NCBI RefSeq assembly: GCF_041080655.1
Contig: NZ_CP163525.1
Location: 3,968,001-4,032,000, forward strand
Direction: 5' to 3'
DNA: 64,000 bases
DNA from: Streptomyces sp. CG4
GTDB taxonomy: Bacteria; Actinomycetota; Actinomycetes; Streptomycetales; Streptomycetaceae
The translations under genes and the position numbers were made by a program. Every line of letters starts with the position of its first letter. Within the stretch, counting starts at the first letter, position 1. Of the stretch, positions 1-10,363 are shown one piece after another. The notes under the pieces were generated by a model. It was not told where the DNA came from. It was given only the letters and a program-made list of their open reading frames with translations, and did no database searches.

Positions 1-299
1 GGAAGATTCCCGTACGTCCGCCCCAGTGCTGCCCGAGGGCAGTTAGGACGACGAGTACTGTGGGACTCGCTTCCGGTCCTCCCGGCGGGAGGCGCGCAGC
101 ATCAACACTCGACCGAGCAACTCCGACAGTCTGCCATATACGGCGGGGCCTCCGCCAATCGAGCCGGAGAGAATACCCCCAGGGTGACGTAGGTCAAACC
201 GGGGCCGCGGTCGATGCGAGCCACGGCGCGGAATGGACCTCTCCCGGTGCGCGGAATTGGATCTTGGGATGGGGCCAGGAGCTGCCTAGCGTCCCTGTC
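1..299. other. upstream region, no gene seen
   Basis: No convincing coding region is seen before the MFS gene. One reading frame is open from 60 into the MFS gene, but the translated part before 300 has no membrane character and looks like chance in GC-rich DNA. A promoter for the MFS gene should lie here; I could not assign its boxes. Confidence 0.4.
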
Positions 300-1556
300 A
301 TGACGATTCCCGCCCCGGCCGATAGGGCAGACCCCGGCCGGTCGCCGCAGCCGGCCGACCGGGCCGCGATACCGGCCCCGCCGCACCCACGCCTGATCGG
401 CCTCCTGGCGGCGGCCTGCGGCCTGATCGCCGCCTGCCTCTACTACTGCCAACCCCTGCTCCCCCGGATCGCGGACTCCTACGACGCCTCCCCGTCCGCG
501 ACCGGGATGCTGGTGACCACCACCCAGGCCGGTTACACGCTGGGCCTGCTGCTGATCGTGCCACTCGGCGACATCGTGGCGCGCCGCCGCCTGGTCGGGA
601 TCCTGCTCGGCACGGCCGGCGCCGGAATGCTCCTGTCGGGGTCGGCCCCCTCGCTGTGGGTGCTGCTGGCCGGAGGCGCGGCCGTGGGCGCCGGGGCGGT
701 CGTCGTGCAGGTCCTCATCCCGTACGCGGCCTCCGTCGTCCCCGCCGAGGAGCGCGGCCGGGCGATGGGCACCCTGCTCACCGGCGTCCTGCTCGGCATC
801 CTGTTCTCCCGCACCGCGGCCGGCCTGGTCGGCGGGGCGTTCGGCTGGCGGGCGGTGTTCCTGGCCGCGGCCGGGACGCTGGCGGCCGTGGCCCTGTTCC
901 TCGTCCGGGTGCTGCCGTCGTCACCTCCGGACGTGCCGATCGGCTACGGCGCCCAGCTCGCCGCCACGCTACGGCTGGCGGCTGCGGAGCCGGTTCTGCG
1001 TCGGCGCTCACTGATCGGGGCGTGCTGCTTCGCAGCCTTCAGTGCCTTCTGGGCGACCTCGGCGTTCCTGCTGGCCGGCCCGCACTACGGCTGGGATGCC
1101 TCCGCGATCGGGCTGTTCGCGCTGGTGGGCGCGGCGGGCGCGATCGCGGCCAAGGCGACGGGCCGGCTCGCCGACACCGGCCGCCAGGGCGTGGCCACCG
1201 GCGTGCTGCTCCTCCTCGGTGTGGCCGCGTTCGCCGCGATGTGGCCGGGCGGCAGCAGCCTGGCCTGGCTGGTGGCCGGGGTGCTGGTGCTGGACGCCGC
1301 CGTCCACGGCGTCCAGCTGCTCAACATGAGCGTGGTCTACGGCCTTCCGGACCACCCCCGGGCCCGGATCGCCTCGGTCTACATGACGTCGTACTACCTC
1401 GGCGGCGCGGCGGGCTCCGCCCTCGGCATCACCGCGTACCGGTTCGGCGGGTGGGGTGCCGTCCCGGCGACAGGGGCCGCGCTGCTGACCCTGGCCCTGC
1501 TGGTGTGGGGTGTCGGCCGTCGGCGAGGATCACCCCGCAGCGGGTGGCGGGCGTGA
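300..1556 (+). CDS. MFS exporter
   Basis: A 418-residue, 12-helix membrane protein of the major facilitator superfamily, probably a proton-driven drug or small-molecule exporter in the cytoplasmic membrane. Hydrophobic helices alternate with short loops from about residue 25. The loop after helix 2 reads GDIVARRR, the conserved MFS loop. I chose ATG 300 because the first helix (LLAAACGLIAACLYYCQP) follows shortly after it, whereas the 80 extra residues of the longer frame look non-coding. Length fits the family. The next gene starts 15 bases downstream, so they may be co-transcribed. Substrate cannot be read from sequence. Confidence 0.85.
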   Translation: MTIPAPADRADPGRSPQPADRAAIPAPPHPRLIGLLAAACGLIAACLYYCQPLLPRIADSYDASPSATGMLVTTTQAGYTLGLLLIVPLGDIVARRRLVGILLGTAGAGMLLSGSAPSLWVLLAGGAAVGAGAVVVQVLIPYAASVVPAEERGRAMGTLLTGVLLGILFSRTAAGLVGGAFGWRAVFLAAAGTLAAVALFLVRVLPSSPPDVPIGYGAQLAATLRLAAAEPVLRRRSLIGACCFAAFSAFWATSAFLLAGPHYGWDASAIGLFALVGAAGAIAAKATGRLADTGRQGVATGVLLLLGVAAFAAMWPGGSSLAWLVAGVLVLDAAVHGVQLLNMSVVYGLPDHPRARIASVYMTSYYLGGAAGSALGITAYRFGGWGAVPATGAALLTLALLVWGVGRRRGSPRSGWRA

Positions 1557-1571
1557 TGGCAGGATGAGGGG

Positions 1572-2096
1572 ATGATGGCGAATCAGCCGTGGTCGGGGCT
1601 CCACTGCGACCTCCTGGCAGCGAAGTCACAGGTGTACGACCCGTGCGGCTTTGCCTGCTCGCAGCCGGTGCCCGAACCGGAGAGCGCCGAGTACGCGGCT
1701 CACCGATTCACGCTCGACGGGCTCCCTGTCAGGTTCCGCGTGGCCAAGACGACCCCGACGAAGGTGGGCCAGTTCGTCACCGTGTGGCAGCGGTCCCCGG
1801 AGGGTCCGATCAGGCCCTTCGATGCCGACGACGGGGTTGACCTCGTCGTGATCAGCAGCCGCGACAACGACCACTTCGGACAGTTCGTGTTCTCGCGCGA
1901 GGTGCTGTGCGAGCGCGGGATCATGTCACGGAACGGCTCCGCCGGGAAGCGAGGATTCCGCGTCTACCCGCCCTGGGTGACCACGACGAATCGCCAGGCA
2001 CACAGCACGCAGGCATGGCAGGCGAACTACTTCCTGCACCTCGGCGAGGACGCGCGTGCAGACCTGACGCGCGCCCACGCCCTCTACCACCCGTAG
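1572..2096 (+). CDS. MepB-like protein
   Basis: A 174-residue soluble protein resembling the MepB family, named after a gene in the staphylococcal mepRAB drug-efflux locus; its biochemical role is unknown. The recognisable segments are KTTPTKVGQFVTVWQRSPEG (about residues 59-78), the GQFVFSREVL strand, the GKRGFRVYPPW core and the closing QAWQANYF. It follows the MFS gene by 15 bases. In staphylococci mepB also accompanies an efflux pump, so the pairing with an MFS exporter is suggestive. Its 3' end is 5 bases from the 3' end of the DUF397 gene on the other strand. Family assignment is from memory of the motif. Confidence 0.7.
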   Translation: MMANQPWSGLHCDLLAAKSQVYDPCGFACSQPVPEPESAEYAAHRFTLDGLPVRFRVAKTTPTKVGQFVTVWQRSPEGPIRPFDADDGVDLVVISSRDNDHFGQFVFSREVLCERGIMSRNGSAGKRGFRVYPPWVTTTNRQAHSTQAWQANYFLHLGEDARADLTRAHALYHP

Positions 2097-2101
2097 GGCC
2101 C

Positions 2102-2299
2102 TCAGGGACGGGGAGTCTCGGTCGCGTACGGCAGGAAGTCGGCCCAGGCCGTCGGAGTGACGGCGAGGCGGGGGCCTTCGGTGTTCTTGGAGTCGCGGAT
2201 GTGGATGGTGGTGGGGGTGGGGGCGACTTCGAGGCAGGAGCCGGGCTCACCGCTGTCGCTGTAGCTGCTCTTGAACCAGTGGAGTTCGGCGGTGCTCAT
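2102..2299 (-). CDS. DUF397 domain protein
   Basis: A 65-residue protein that is entirely one DUF397 domain. The family hallmarks are visible: WFKSSYSDSGEPGSCLEVA near the N terminus, then IHIRDSKN and a final W..FL. In Streptomyces these small proteins are encoded beside XRE/DUF5753 regulators and are thought to act with them (WhiJ-type systems). Its start codon overlaps the stop of the upstream regulator in an ATGA arrangement, so the two are translationally coupled. Confidence 0.88.
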   Translation of the reverse strand: MSTAELHWFKSSYSDSGEPGSCLEVAPTPTTIHIRDSKNTEGPRLAVTPTAWADFLPYATETPRP

Positions 2300-3141
2300 A
2301 GTCTCCCCAGTGCTCGCTCGATGAAGGCTTGCGACTCCCTCGGCGTGAGAGCCTGCGCCCGGATAATGCCATAGCGCAGTTCAAGGATCCGAAGATCCTT
2401 TGGGCTTGAGACCGGACGGCCGTTGAACGCACCGTCGGAACGTCCGATCGACGTGCCATCGGCGAACTTCAACACCCGGATCTCGCCCTGCGTTCCGGCG
2501 TGTTCCTCCCGGCCGGTCGGCATGACCTGAAGCGTGACGTTCCGCAACTTCGCTACCTCCAAGAGGTGTTCGAGCTGTCGGCGCAACACCATCTTCCCAC
2601 CGTAGGGACGTTCGAGAGTCACCTGCTCCAGGACGAAACTGAGCGTCGGGGCCGGCTCGCGTTCAAAGACGGCCTTGCGAGCCATACGTGCGGAGGTCTC
2701 CCGCTCCACGACGTCTTCGGTGAGTGCGGGCTGCGTCATCTCGAACAGCGTGCGCGCGTACTCCGGCGTCTGAAGCAAGCCATGGATGTTGTGGTTGCCG
2801 TACGCCAGCATCTCCACCGCCCGCGCCTCCAAGTCCGCCAGCTCCCGCACCTTCTTCGGATACCGGGCCCTCTTCATGTCCTCCATGAACGCCCGCAGAT
2901 GCCCCTGCGCCCTCAGGAGCTGGTCCGCCCTGTCCAGGAACTCCGGTCGGGGGATGCGGGCGCCCCGCTCGATCTTGCGGATCATGTCCTCGCCGTACCC
3001 CATGGCCTCGGCCAGCTCGGACACCGTCAGCCCGGCCGCCTCCCGGCACACCCTGAGCAGTCGCCCCACCGCCTGAACCACCGGCTCGATCTCGTCGCCC
3101 GGCTCGACATCCCAACCCGCCTCGTCCACACCCTCGCCCAT
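2296..3141 (-). CDS. XRE-family regulator with DUF5753
   Basis: A 281-residue DNA-binding regulator of the WhiJ type. An N-terminal HTH_3 domain (VGRLLRVCREAAGLTVSELA... to about residue 80) is followed by a DUF5753 domain, marked by GLLQTPEYARTLFE and, later, QVMPTGREEHAG. I chose ATG 3141 over an upstream start at 3246 because GAAGGAGGAGCC sits directly before it. It is divergent from the ATPase gene at 3279 and coupled to DUF397 downstream. Such triads regulate development or antibiotic production in Streptomyces; the target here is unknown. Confidence 0.9.
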   Translation of the reverse strand: MGEGVDEAGWDVEPGDEIEPVVQAVGRLLRVCREAAGLTVSELAEAMGYGEDMIRKIERGARIPRPEFLDRADQLLRAQGHLRAFMEDMKRARYPKKVRELADLEARAVEMLAYGNHNIHGLLQTPEYARTLFEMTQPALTEDVVERETSARMARKAVFEREPAPTLSFVLEQVTLERPYGGKMVLRRQLEHLLEVAKLRNVTLQVMPTGREEHAGTQGEIRVLKFADGTSIGRSDGAFNGRPVSSPKDLRILELRYGIIRAQALTPRESQAFIERALGRL

Positions 3142-3278
3142 GGCTCCTCCTTCGCCGCGCAGTCGTACCCGTACAACGCCTGAGACAGCCGAGACAGCCG
3201 AGACAAAGACGGGACAGTCACCGGCCGTAAGGGCCTTGTCGCTCACCCAGGGAAGCAGGCTCCGACACGCTGAGTGAC

Positions 3279-3767
3279 ATGAATCAGGAAACCGCCGCGC
3301 CCCCGGCCGAACTCCCCAGCCCCATCCCCAACTTCACGGTGCTCCTGTCCCCCACGCCTCGCGGCGCCCGCCTGGCCCGACTACTCGCCACCGAACAACT
3401 CCGCACCTGGGGGCTTCCGTTGGACGCGGCGCAGCACATCGTGGCCGAGCTGGCGGCCAACGCCGCGACCCACGGCAGGGTTCCCGGGAGGAGTTTCCGC
3501 CTCACGCTCTACGTCGTCGGCGACACACTCCGCATCGAGGTGACCGACACGCGCGGTGACCGCCTGCCCCGGATCCAACTCCCCTCCGCGGAGGGCGACT
3601 CGGGGCGGGGGCTGGTCGTCGTGGAGGCGCTGGCCGATCGCTGGGGCGTCGCGTCGGGCCGGACTCCGCGCAAGACCGTATGGGCCGAGATCACCGTCCC
3701 GGCGCCGGAACGCGGCCGCCCGTGTTCCGGTGCGCCAGGCGGTCTTTCCCAAGGAACACGAGGGTGA
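3279..3767 (+). CDS. GHKL ATPase, anti-sigma-factor-like
   Basis: A 162-residue HATPase_c_2 (RsbW-like) protein. The N box is visible as AQHIVAELAANAATHGRVPG and the G1 box as VTDTRGDRLP, with the G2 region GDSGRGLVVVEALADRWGV. These proteins bind ATP and, in the RsbW/SpoIIAB family, act as anti-sigma or antagonist kinases. Here it lies divergently beside an XRE-DUF5753 regulator and a DUF397 protein, the third usual member of the WhiJ-like set. The last 20 residues are not conserved in character. Function beyond regulation is inference. Confidence 0.85.
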   Translation: MNQETAAPPAELPSPIPNFTVLLSPTPRGARLARLLATEQLRTWGLPLDAAQHIVAELAANAATHGRVPGRSFRLTLYVVGDTLRIEVTDTRGDRLPRIQLPSAEGDSGRGLVVVEALADRWGVASGRTPRKTVWAEITVPAPERGRPCSGAPGGLSQGTRG

Positions 3768-3964
3768 AAGAACCCGACCAAGCCCCACCCCTCCCGCCCG
3801 TGGCGCCACCTCACCCTCACGGGTGAACATCGCCAACTCAGCTGGATTTCCAGCCCGTTGCCTGTCTTACGCTCAGCGCAACACAACCCAGACATGCGAC
3901 GGCCCTCGCCGGGACTGGCATCCCAGTGCGAGGGCCTGACCACCGAGGAAGAAGCAGCTTCCTG

Positions 3965-4828
3965 ATGGACACCCAGCACCCTAGCGTGCCCCCGCACGCC
4001 CAGCCCCCTGTTGCGGGCAACAAGCACCCGAACCGGGGCCCCGAAGTCGCACACTCCGGCGGGCTCGTCCACGACCACACCCGCCACACCACCCGTTTCA
4101 CGGTGATCGGCAACCACCTCACCCAGCATCCGGACCTCTCCCTCCTCGCGATCGGTCTGGCCTGCCACATCCAGTCGCTGCCGAAGGGCGCCCGCGTCGA
4201 CATCAAGACGCTCACCGCCCGTTTCCCCGAGGGCGCGACCCGCATCGCCGCCGCGCTGCGCGAGCTGGAAGCCCACGGCTACCTGCGCCGCGAGCGCCAA
4301 CGCGTCCCCGGCGGCCGTATCGTCACCCACACCATCTCCTGCAACCAGCCCGGCGGCCGGAGGGACGCTCACGGGCCCAGGGCGGCCACGGCTCGGAAGA
4401 TCCCCGCACCGCGCAAGGCGCTCCCGGCGGTACCGCGCCCGGCCTGCCCCTCCCTCGCGCTCCTCCGGACGGCCACGGACCTGCTCGCGGGCCTGCGCCG
4501 TCAGGACCCCCGCCTGCTGCTCTCCGAGATCGACGCGGCTCACCTGGCCCCTGGCGTCGCGGCCTGGCTGGAACGCGACGTCAGCCCCACCGCCGTAGGC
4601 CGGGCCCTGACCACCGACCTGCCACCCGAGGAGCTACGCCGGCCCGCCGCCCTGCTGGCCCACCGCCTGGCCACGCAGCTGCCGCCCCCACCGCCGTTCC
4701 ACGTACCGGCCGCTCCGCCACCCGTACGGCACTCGCTCCAGACCTGCGACGGCTGTGACCGCGCCTTCCGGGCGCCCCGACCCGGCCGCTGCCGCGACTG
4801 CCGAACCGATCTCCTGGAGGCCGCCTAG
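3965..4828 (+). CDS. helix-turn-helix protein
   Basis: A 287-residue protein with a winged helix-like region at about 40-120: FTVIGNHLTQHPDLSLLAIGLACHIQ, then GVRIDIKT-type and ALRELEAHGYLRRER segments typical of MarR/GntR-like recognition helices. The C terminus carries a putative zinc-binding cluster, CDGCDRAFRAPRPGRCRDC (four Cys). The start at 3965 removes 13 residues that have no family character. It is probably a DNA-binding regulator; such proteins are common in Streptomyces near XRE/DUF397 sets. It precedes the Uma2-type gene by 49 bases. Confidence 0.7.
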   Translation: MDTQHPSVPPHAQPPVAGNKHPNRGPEVAHSGGLVHDHTRHTTRFTVIGNHLTQHPDLSLLAIGLACHIQSLPKGARVDIKTLTARFPEGATRIAAALRELEAHGYLRRERQRVPGGRIVTHTISCNQPGGRRDAHGPRAATARKIPAPRKALPAVPRPACPSLALLRTATDLLAGLRRQDPRLLLSEIDAAHLAPGVAAWLERDVSPTAVGRALTTDLPPEELRRPAALLAHRLATQLPPPPPFHVPAAPPPVRHSLQTCDGCDRAFRAPRPGRCRDCRTDLLEAA

Positions 4829-4877
4829 CATGAAAGCGACGATCCTTGCCCCTGGGCACAGACGAGGAGCGAGCGCC

Positions 4878-5468
4878 ATGACCATCGCACCGGACGACGC
4901 GCGGCAGGGCGCCTCCCACGCCTATCGAGCCATGCGGGACTTTGTTCAGTCCGTGGAGGACACCCTCCCTGGCAAGTTCGAGATCACCAAGGAAGGACTC
5001 GTCCACGACATGATGTCGCCCGTGAAGCAACACGAGCTGACCGCGTTGTATCTCCGGAAGCGCCTGGAGAAGGTCATGCCGGAGGAGATCGTGGCCCACA
5101 CGGGCGAACCCGACGTGGAGGACGAACCCGAGACTATCTTGCGGCACCCCGACGTGATGGTGATCGCGCTGGCCGATATGGAGGGTGATGGCTCCTTCGA
5201 TCCCCGCACACTCATCGCCGCCGTCGAGATCGTCTCTCGCTCCAACCCCGACAACGACTGGGTCGGCAAGATCCGCGACTATCCCCTGATGGGCATCCCC
5301 GTATACGCCATCTTCGACCCCCGCACCGGCACCGGCGCCGTCTTCACGGACATCCACTCCACCCCGGCCGGCCCCCGCTACGCCACCCGTAAGGACTTCG
5401 TCTACGGCGAGGACGTCACCATCGGCGACTGGACGATCTCGACGGAGGGGCTACCGCTCTACGGGTGA
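4878..5468 (+). CDS. Uma2-family (DUF820) protein
   Basis: A 196-residue protein of the Uma2/DUF820 family, related in fold to restriction-endonuclease-like nucleases. Visible core: HPDVMVIA, then LIAAVEIVSRSNPDNDW and VGKIRDYPLMGIPVYAIFDP, which matches the family pattern D...E.xS...K.....Y...GV..Y. The Asp, Glu and Lys of a PD-(D/E)XK-type site are present. ATG 4878 follows GAGGAG at 4864 and gives the usual family length. Cellular role of these proteins is poorly known; they are abundant in Streptomyces. It is the last plus-strand gene before a terminator facing tuf. Confidence 0.85.
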   Translation: MTIAPDDARQGASHAYRAMRDFVQSVEDTLPGKFEITKEGLVHDMMSPVKQHELTALYLRKRLEKVMPEEIVAHTGEPDVEDEPETILRHPDVMVIALADMEGDGSFDPRTLIAAVEIVSRSNPDNDWVGKIRDYPLMGIPVYAIFDPRTGTGAVFTDIHSTPAGPRYATRKDFVYGEDVTIGDWTISTEGLPLYG

Positions 5469-5480
5469 CAAAACGCCGAA

Positions 5481-5512
5481 GAGGCCCGTACGACCGGAGT
5501 CGTACGGGCCTC
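5481..5512. terminator. bidirectional terminator of tuf and Uma2 gene
   Basis: A perfect 14-bp stem (GAGGCCCGTACGAC paired with 5499-5512) closes a CGGA tetraloop. It lies between the converging 3' ends of the Uma2-type gene and tuf. Confidence 0.88.
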
Positions 5513-5546
5513 CCCTTAGGTCAGATGACCCTCAAGCAAGCGGAGC

Positions 5547-6740
<1,194 letters not shown>

Positions 6741-6818
6741 TGGGGTCCTCCTGTGGAGTGGTTCTGTACGCCTTGGTTCGTCGGCGCCAGGTGATCTTTG
6801 CTGTTAAGTCCCGGGCCC

Positions 6819-6854
6819 CGGGTCATTCAGCCACGAACGCGGATGAATGACCCG
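6819..6854 (-). other. hairpin in fusA-tuf gap
   Basis: Arms 6819-6829 and 6844-6854 form an 11-bp perfect stem (CGGGTCATTCA with its complement) around a 14-base loop, between the fusA stop and the tuf start. It could attenuate readthrough from fusA or mark an RNA processing site; the loop is long for a strong terminator. Confidence 0.5.
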
Positions 6855-6896
6855 TGAGGCTCCGGAGTCAAGCCTAAAGCGTGTGAACGCGGTGCG

Positions 6897-9023
6897 TTAC
6901 TCGCCCTTGGCCTTCGCGATGATCTCCTCGGCGACGTTCCGCGGAACCTCGGCGTAGGAGTCGAACTGCATCGAGTAGCTTGCGCGACCCGACGTCTTGC
7001 TGCGGAGGTCGCCGACGTAGCCGAACATCTCCGACAGGGGCACGAGGCCCTTCACGACGCGGGCACCAGCCCGCTCCTCCATGGCCTGGATCTGGCCACG
7101 GCGGGAGTTGATGTCGCCGATGACCTCACCCATGTAGTCCTCGGGCGTGGTGACCTCAACGGCCATCATCGGCTCGAGGAGCACGGGCGAAGCCTTGCGC
7201 GCGGCCTCCTTGAAGGCCTGCGAACCGGCGATCTTGAAGGCGAGCTCGGAGGAGTCCACCTCGTGGTAGCCACCGTCGATCAGGATGACGCGCACGCCGG
7301 TCATCTCGTAGCCGGCGAGGATGCCGAACTGCATGGCCTCCTGCGCACCGGCGTCCACCGAAGGGATGTACTCCTTCGGGATGCGGCCACCGGTCACCTT
7401 GTTCACGAACTCGTACGAGGCGTCGCCGCCCTCGATGGGCTCGATCGCGATCTGCACCTTGGCGAACTGACCGGTACCACCGGTCTGCTTCTTGTGGGTG
7501 TAGTCCACGCGCTCGACGGCCTTGCGGATCGTCTCGCGGTACGCGACCTGCGGCTTGCCGACGTTGGCCTCGACCTTGAACTCACGGCGCATACGGTCGA
7601 CCAGCACCTCGAGGTGCAGCTCGCCCATGCCACCGATGATGGTCTGGCCGGTCTCCTCGTCCGAGTGGACCTGGAAGGACGGGTCCTCCTCGGCCAGGCG
7701 CTGGATCGCGACGCCCAGCTTCTCCTGGTCACCCTTCGACTTGGGCTCGATGGCGACCTGGATGACCGGCGCCGGGAAGTCCATGGACTCCAGGATGACC
7801 GGGTTCTTGTCGTCGGACAGCGTCTCACCGGTGGTGGTCTGCTTCAGGCCCATGACGGCGACGATGTCACCGGCGCCCACCGACTCGATCTCCTCACGCT
7901 TGTTGGCGTGCATGCGGTAGATCTTGCCGATGCGCTCCTTCTTGCCCTTGACGGAGTTCAGCACCGAAGAGCCGGACTCCAGGCGGCCCGAGTAGACCCG
8001 GACGAAGGTGAGCTTGCCGAGGTGCGGGTCGCTCATGATCTTGAACGCCAGCGCGGACAGCGGCTCGTCGTCGGACGGCTTGCGCTTGACGACCGTCTCC
8101 GGGTCCTTGACGTCGTGGCCTTCGATGGCCTCGATGTCGACCGGGGACGGCAGGTAGCGCACGACCGCGTCGAGCAGGGGCTGGACGCCCTTGTTCTTGA
8201 ACGCGGTGCCGCAGAACACCGGGGTGACCGTGGTGTCCTTGGACTTGCCGGACGCGATGGTGATACGACGGATCGCGGCGTACAGCTGCTCCACGGAGGG
8301 CTCGGTGCCCTCCAGGTACAGCTCCATGATCTCTTCGTCGTTCTCGGCCACGGCCTCCAGCAGCTTGCCGCGGTACTCCTCGGCAGCCTCGGTGTGCGTG
8401 TCCGGGATGTCGACGACGTCGTACATCTCGCCCTTGGTGGCCTCGGCGGACCAGACCAGGGCCTTCATCGTCACCAGGTCGACGACGCCCTTGAAGTCGG
8501 CCTCGGCACCGATCGGGAGCTGCATGACGATCGGCTGCGCGCCCAGGCGGTCCGAGATCATGTCCACGCAGCGGTGGAACTCGGCGCCCGTGCGGTCGAG
8601 CTTGTTGACGAAGCAGATACGCGGCACGCCGTAGCGGTCCGCCTGACGCCACACCGTCTCGGACTGGGGCTCCACGCCGGCGACGCCGTCGAACACCGTC
8701 ACGGCACCGTCGAGCACGCGCAGGGAGCGCTCCACCTCGACGGTGAAGTCGACGTGACCCGGGGTGTCGATGATGTTGATGGTGTGGTCGACGTCTTCCA
8801 GCGGCCAGTGACAGGTGGTGGCAGCAGAGGTGATCGTGATGCCACGCTCCTGCTCCTGCTCCATCCAGTCCATGGTGGCGGCGCCGTCGTGGACCTCACC
8901 GATCTTGTACGACACACCGGTGTAGAACAGGATCCGCTCGGTGGTGGTCGTCTTGCCCGCGTCGATGTGGGCCATGATCCCGATGTTGCGGACCTTGGCC
9001 AGGTCAAGTGAAGTGGTAGCCAT
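6897..9023 (-). CDS. fusA: elongation factor G
   Basis: Full-length 708-residue translocase GTPase. GTPase motifs are intact: AHIDAGKTT (G1), DTPGH (G3) and NKLD (G4). Switch I carries RGITITSAATTC. Domain IV and V segments (GGRIPKEYIPSVDAGAQEA, GYEMTGVRVIL) are complete. It lies 39 bases after rpsG and belongs to the str operon. No inserted or missing segments compared with actinobacterial EF-G. Confidence 0.99.
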   Translation of the reverse strand: MATTSLDLAKVRNIGIMAHIDAGKTTTTERILFYTGVSYKIGEVHDGAATMDWMEQEQERGITITSAATTCHWPLEDVDHTINIIDTPGHVDFTVEVERSLRVLDGAVTVFDGVAGVEPQSETVWRQADRYGVPRICFVNKLDRTGAEFHRCVDMISDRLGAQPIVMQLPIGAEADFKGVVDLVTMKALVWSAEATKGEMYDVVDIPDTHTEAAEEYRGKLLEAVAENDEEIMELYLEGTEPSVEQLYAAIRRITIASGKSKDTTVTPVFCGTAFKNKGVQPLLDAVVRYLPSPVDIEAIEGHDVKDPETVVKRKPSDDEPLSALAFKIMSDPHLGKLTFVRVYSGRLESGSSVLNSVKGKKERIGKIYRMHANKREEIESVGAGDIVAVMGLKQTTTGETLSDDKNPVILESMDFPAPVIQVAIEPKSKGDQEKLGVAIQRLAEEDPSFQVHSDEETGQTIIGGMGELHLEVLVDRMRREFKVEANVGKPQVAYRETIRKAVERVDYTHKKQTGGTGQFAKVQIAIEPIEGGDASYEFVNKVTGGRIPKEYIPSVDAGAQEAMQFGILAGYEMTGVRVILIDGGYHEVDSSELAFKIAGSQAFKEAARKASPVLLEPMMAVEVTTPEDYMGEVIGDINSRRGQIQAMEERAGARVVKGLVPLSEMFGYVGDLRSKTSGRASYSMQFDSYAEVPRNVAEEIIAKAKGE

Positions 9024-9062
9024 AAGGCTTCAGTCTTCTCTCGGTCTCGATGTGGGTAGCGA

Positions 9063-9533
9063 CTACCAGCGGTAGTGCGCGAAGGCCTTGTTGGACTCGG
9101 CCATCTTGTGCGTGTCCTCGCGCTTCTTGACGGCCGCACCGAGGCCGTTCGAAGCGTCGAGAAGCTCGTTGAGCAGACGCTCGGTCATGGTCTTCTCGCG
9201 ACGGGCGCGGGAGTAACCGACCAGCCAGCGCAGCGCGAGCGTGTTGGCACGACCGGGCTTGACCTCGATCGGAACCTGGTACGTCGCACCACCGACACGG
9301 CGGGACTTGACCTCGAGGGTCGGCTTGATGTTCTCCAGCGCGCGCTTCAGCGTGATGATCGGGTCGTTGCCCGTCTTCTCACGCAGACCCTCCATGGCGC
9401 CGTAGACGATGCGCTCGGCGGTGGAGCGCTTGCCGTTCAGCAGCACCTTGTTGATGAGCGACGTGACCAGAGGAGAACCGTAGACCGGGTCGATGATGAC
9501 CGGGCGCTTCGGGGCGGGGCCCTTACGAGGCAT
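9063..9533 (-). CDS. rpsG: 30S ribosomal protein S7
   Basis: A 156-residue S7, the primary binder of the 16S rRNA 3' major domain. It begins MPRKGPAPKRPVIIDPVYGS and ends AHYRW, both typical of actinobacterial S7. It is separated from rpsL by only 2 bases, so the two are translationally linked, and fusA follows. Confidence 0.99.
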   Translation of the reverse strand: MPRKGPAPKRPVIIDPVYGSPLVTSLINKVLLNGKRSTAERIVYGAMEGLREKTGNDPIITLKRALENIKPTLEVKSRRVGGATYQVPIEVKPGRANTLALRWLVGYSRARREKTMTERLLNELLDASNGLGAAVKKREDTHKMAESNKAFAHYRW

Positions 9534-9535
9534 TC

Positions 9536-9907
9536 TTACTTCTCCTTCTTGGCGCCGTAGCGGGAACGGGCCTGCTTGCGGTTCTTGACACCCTGGGTGT
9601 CGAGGGAGCCACGGATGATCTTGTAGCGAACACCCGGCAGGTCCTTCACACGGCCGCCGCGCACGAGCACGATGGAGTGCTCCTGCAGGTTGTGTCCCTC
9701 ACCCGGAATGTAAGCGGTGACCTCGATGCCGCTGGTCAGACGCACACGCGCGACCTTACGCAGGGCCGAGTTCGGCTTCTTCGGGGTGGTCGTGAACACA
9801 CGCGTGCAGACGCCACGACGCTGAGGGGAACCCTCGAGTGCGGGCGTCTTGTTCTTCTCGACCTTGTCCTGCCGGCCCTTGCGGACCAGCTGCTGGATCG
9901 TAGGCAC
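9536..9907 (-). CDS. rpsL: 30S ribosomal protein S12
   Basis: A 123-residue S12, the decoding-centre protein. The start is GTG at 9907 (PTIQQLVRKGR follows); a longer in-frame ATG at 10093 would add 62 non-conserved residues. The two streptomycin-relevant lysines are wild-type: TPKKPNSALRKVARVRL contains the equivalent of Lys42/43, and GGRVKDLPGVRY that of Lys87/88. It is the first gene of the str operon. Confidence 0.98.
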   Translation of the reverse strand: MPTIQQLVRKGRQDKVEKNKTPALEGSPQRRGVCTRVFTTTPKKPNSALRKVARVRLTSGIEVTAYIPGEGHNLQEHSIVLVRGGRVKDLPGVRYKIIRGSLDTQGVKNRKQARSRYGAKKEK

Positions 9908-10101
9908 TACTTCTCCGGTTTCTGTGTGCCGATGGGTACAGCTAACCTGGAACGTCGCCGACCCACGCGGTCGGGTGTGTCGAATCCCGCGGACCTTTGC
10001 CGCCAGGCAAAAAGGGCGCAGATTACGGTGGCCGGTCGAGGCTCGCAATGCGGTTTGAAGGCACGCACGAGAGCCAGGGCACACCCCAGGCACAAGGTCT
10101 G

Positions 10102-10130
10102 AGCGTACCTACCTCACGGACTTCGGTCAA
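10102..10130 (-). promoter_or_regulatory. probable str operon promoter
   Basis: On the minus strand a -35 box TTGACC (10125-10130) and a -10 box TACGCT (10102-10107) are separated by 17 bases. This matches the vegetative HrdB-type consensus and lies about 195 bases before the rpsL GTG. Confidence 0.65.
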
Positions 10131-10363
10131 AACAAATGGAGCGGCCCCCGACACGCCGGACTTCTCACCTCGTAAGCCGGGTTTGGTCCCAGTTGTCCGG
10201 CGCCTGCCGAGAGGGCGCCCGAGTGCCACGTCATCCCTGGTCGGAGCGGTCGCAGACGTTCTTCGGACATTTCTGGCCGGTTTCCACTCTTGCCGGGGAG
10301 AGGAGCGGTGCGCTTTCAGTACGTTGATCCGTCCGGTGCGGGTGAACGATTCGGGGGGCCGGC

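Noticed and set aside
9536..10093. 185-residue version of S12 starting at 10093
   Set aside because: The first 62 residues are not S12-like; GTG 9907 gives the standard 123-residue protein.
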